Origin: Lachnospiraceae bacterium UBA938
GTDB taxonomy: Bacteria > Bacillota > Clostridia > Lachnospirales > Lachnospiraceae
Assembly: GCA_002293475.1 (NCBI GenBank)
Contig: DBDG01000082.1
Location: 1-29,660 of the forward strand
DNA: 29,660 bases
Reading direction: 5' to 3'
Part shown: piece after piece, positions 28,420 through 29,660 of the stretch
Layout of the letters: every line of letters starts with the position of its first letter
How positions within the stretch are numbered: position 1 is the first letter of the stretch
The notes under the pieces: generated by a model
What the model saw: only the letters and a program-made list of their open reading frames with translations
Databases searched by the model: none
What the model was told of the DNA's origin: nothing
Made by a program: the position numbers and the translations under genes

Positions 28420-29660
28420 GTTCCTCCTTTTTCGGACCGGGAAGGGCGGGCATCCGGACAGTGACCATAGTTCCGACATCCGGTTCGCTTTGAATGTTCA
28501 CGCCATATTCTTCACCGAAATATAGGACGATCCGTTCATGGACATTCTTCAGGCCGACCCCGGAACCTTTACTGAGGGTGGCGGTTTCGCTCAAAAGCTG
28601 CGGCACCCGTTCCGGCGGTATCCCTAGGCCGTTGTCACTGACGCTCAGGCAAAGACAGCCGCCGTCAAGCCAGGACGAAATAATGATCTCTCCGTCGTTG
28701 TCGGTCATAAAGTCGATGCTGTGATAGATGGCATTTTCAACCAGCGGCTGAAGCACCAGCTTGACACAAATAAGATCCAAGGTTCCTTCCGCTGCCTTTA
28801 AATGATATTCAAATTTGTTCTTATAGCGCATCTTTTGGATGGTCAGATAGTTGCGTACATGTTCCATTTCATCCCGCACGGTGATCATGTCTTTGCCTTG
28901 GCTGAGGCTTAGGCGGAAAAACCGCCCTAGGGCGGACACCGCCAGCAGGGCATCCGTATAACGCTGTTTTTCAATAAACCAGACGATGATATCTAGGGTA
29001 TTATATAAGAAATGGGGATTAATCTGAGCCTGCAGGAAATTCAGCTTGCTTTTCTGCTCGCGGATCCGTTCGTCGGCGATATCACCAGCCTGTTTTTGAA
29101 TCAGCGCGGTCATCTGGCGGATAGAATGTCCCAGCTGCTGAATCTCATGGGAGCCGCCGTCATAGATTTCCATCGGAAAATGCCCCGTTTCCACTTCCAG
29201 CACCGACCGTTCCAGTTTCTTGACAGGATCGGTCAGTTTGTCCGAAAGAAAGGCGTTTACCCAGATCAGCAGGGCAAAATACATAAGCAGCATCGCCATC
29301 AAAAACAGCAGGTTCTGCTGGACGTCAAAGTTCAGGCGGCTGAGCGGGATGACGCCGATCACTGACCATCCGGTATAGCCGGCCGAGCGGATGATGATTT
29401 CCCGGCGGCCCTCACGGTGGCGGCCGCTTTGGCCGGCCAGTACCGTGGCGGGCTCCTCAGCCAGTCCGGCAGCCAGCAGCTGGTGCCGGGGATGGTAAAT
29501 AATCTTACCGTCGCTGTCGGCGAGGAATATATAACCGCCGTCACTCAGGGCAATGTCGTTGAACAGGTCGGCTAGGCCGCTGTAACGCAGATTGATCAGG
29601 ACAACGCCGGTTTTGGCCGTCTTGCCTTTTGTGTATTCGGCGGCACAGCTTAAAGGAATG
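28403..29660 (-). CDS. YesM-type sensor histidine kinase, 5' end outside the window
   Basis: At least 418 residues are visible, and the frame is open to the window edge. An extracellular Cache-like part (YIFLADSDGKIIYHP, then SAGYTGWSVIGVIPL) is followed by a membrane helix, a HAMP linker (LTDPVKKLERSVLEVETGHF) and the His_kinase domain of the LytS/YesM class. The H-box is NPHFLYNTLD, the N-box QPLVENAIYHS, and the G-box DNGLGIPPE. Its response regulator, usually AraC-type, should lie just beyond the edge. It is the first visible gene of the sugar operon and probably controls it. Confidence 0.9.
   Translation of the reverse strand, partial: IPLSCAAEYTKGKTAKTGVVLINLRYSGLADLFNDIALSDGGYIFLADSDGKIIYHPRHQLLAAGLAEEPATVLAGQSGRHREGRREIIIRSAGYTGWSVIGVIPLSRLNFDVQQNLLFLMAMLLMYFALLIWVNAFLSDKLTDPVKKLERSVLEVETGHFPMEIYDGGSHEIQQLGHSIRQMTALIQKQAGDIADERIREQKSKLNFLQAQINPHFLYNTLDIIVWFIEKQRYTDALLAVSALGRFFRLSLSQGKDMITVRDEMEHVRNYLTIQKMRYKNKFEYHLKAAEGTLDLICVKLVLQPLVENAIYHSIDFMTDNDGEIIISSWLDGGCLCLSVSDNGLGIPPERVPQLLSETATLSKGSGVGLKNVHERIVLYFGEEYGVNIQSEPDVGTMVTVRMPALPGPKKEEHDETA

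Overview
The window looks like a chromosomal segment of an anaerobic Gram-positive Clostridia, most likely a member of the Lachnospiraceae. The reasons are strong AGGAGG-type ribosome binding sites, clean TTGACx-N17-TATAAT promoters, a YukD/EsaB + EssC + WXG100 type VII locus, a LytTR/DUF3021 pair, and a Mgl-type sugar ABC operon led by a YesM-type histidine kinase. This assignment is inference from gene content only. The first 4 kb are clearly AT-richer than the rest.

Layout. (1) 163-3758, minus strand: a compact RiPP cluster of the Bacillus YydFGHIJ (epipeptide) type. It has its own promoter and encodes an ABC ATPase, an ABC permease, a radical SAM peptide epimerase, an M50 membrane protease, and then two tiny paralogous precursor genes (36 and 37 aa) that standard gene callers are likely to miss. 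A strong inverted repeat ends the cluster. (2) 3841-4520: a dead IS200/IS605-type TnpA remnant and a duplicated hairpin fragment. (3) 4540-8050: a Cys-rich, possibly sporulation-related protein, an orphan protein with two FliD-like modules, a ZIP metal transporter and a small secreted CBM5/12-like protein. (4) 8283-16027: a reduced type VII secretion (T7SSb) locus: EssC, EsaB, four different WXG100 proteins, and a lipase-fold protein with a C-terminal WXG-like helical domain. No EssA, EssB or EsaA gene is visible. (5) 16056-18177: two adjacent CobW/COG0523 P-loop metallochaperone-type GTPases, the first with a long His tract, the second with a YcgQ/DUF1980-like tail. (6) 18234-20051: tRNA-Leu(AAG) followed by a ~140 bp repeat. 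A second copy of the repeat, still carrying a decayed 3' part of the tRNA, lies 1.57 kb downstream. Between them sit a hypothetical gene and a RelB/ParE-type toxin-antitoxin pair, so this looks like a small relic island at a tRNA gene. (7) 20202-22339, minus strand: LytTR regulator, DUF3021 membrane protein and membrane-anchored alpha/beta hydrolase. (8) 22389-29660, minus strand: sensor kinase (cut by the window edge), two membrane-anchored sugar-binding-like proteins, MglB, MglA, MglC and a small membrane protein, closed by a terminator.

How the genes work together. In the RiPP cluster the radical SAM enzyme probably epimerises residues in the two hydrophobic peptides, the M50 protease releases them within the membrane, and the ABC pair exports them or protects the producer. 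In the T7SS locus EssC is the motor, the WXG100 proteins are substrates or partners, and the lipase is the best effector candidate. In the sugar operon the kinase plus one or two extra binding proteins probably form the sensing arm for the downstream MglBAC importer.
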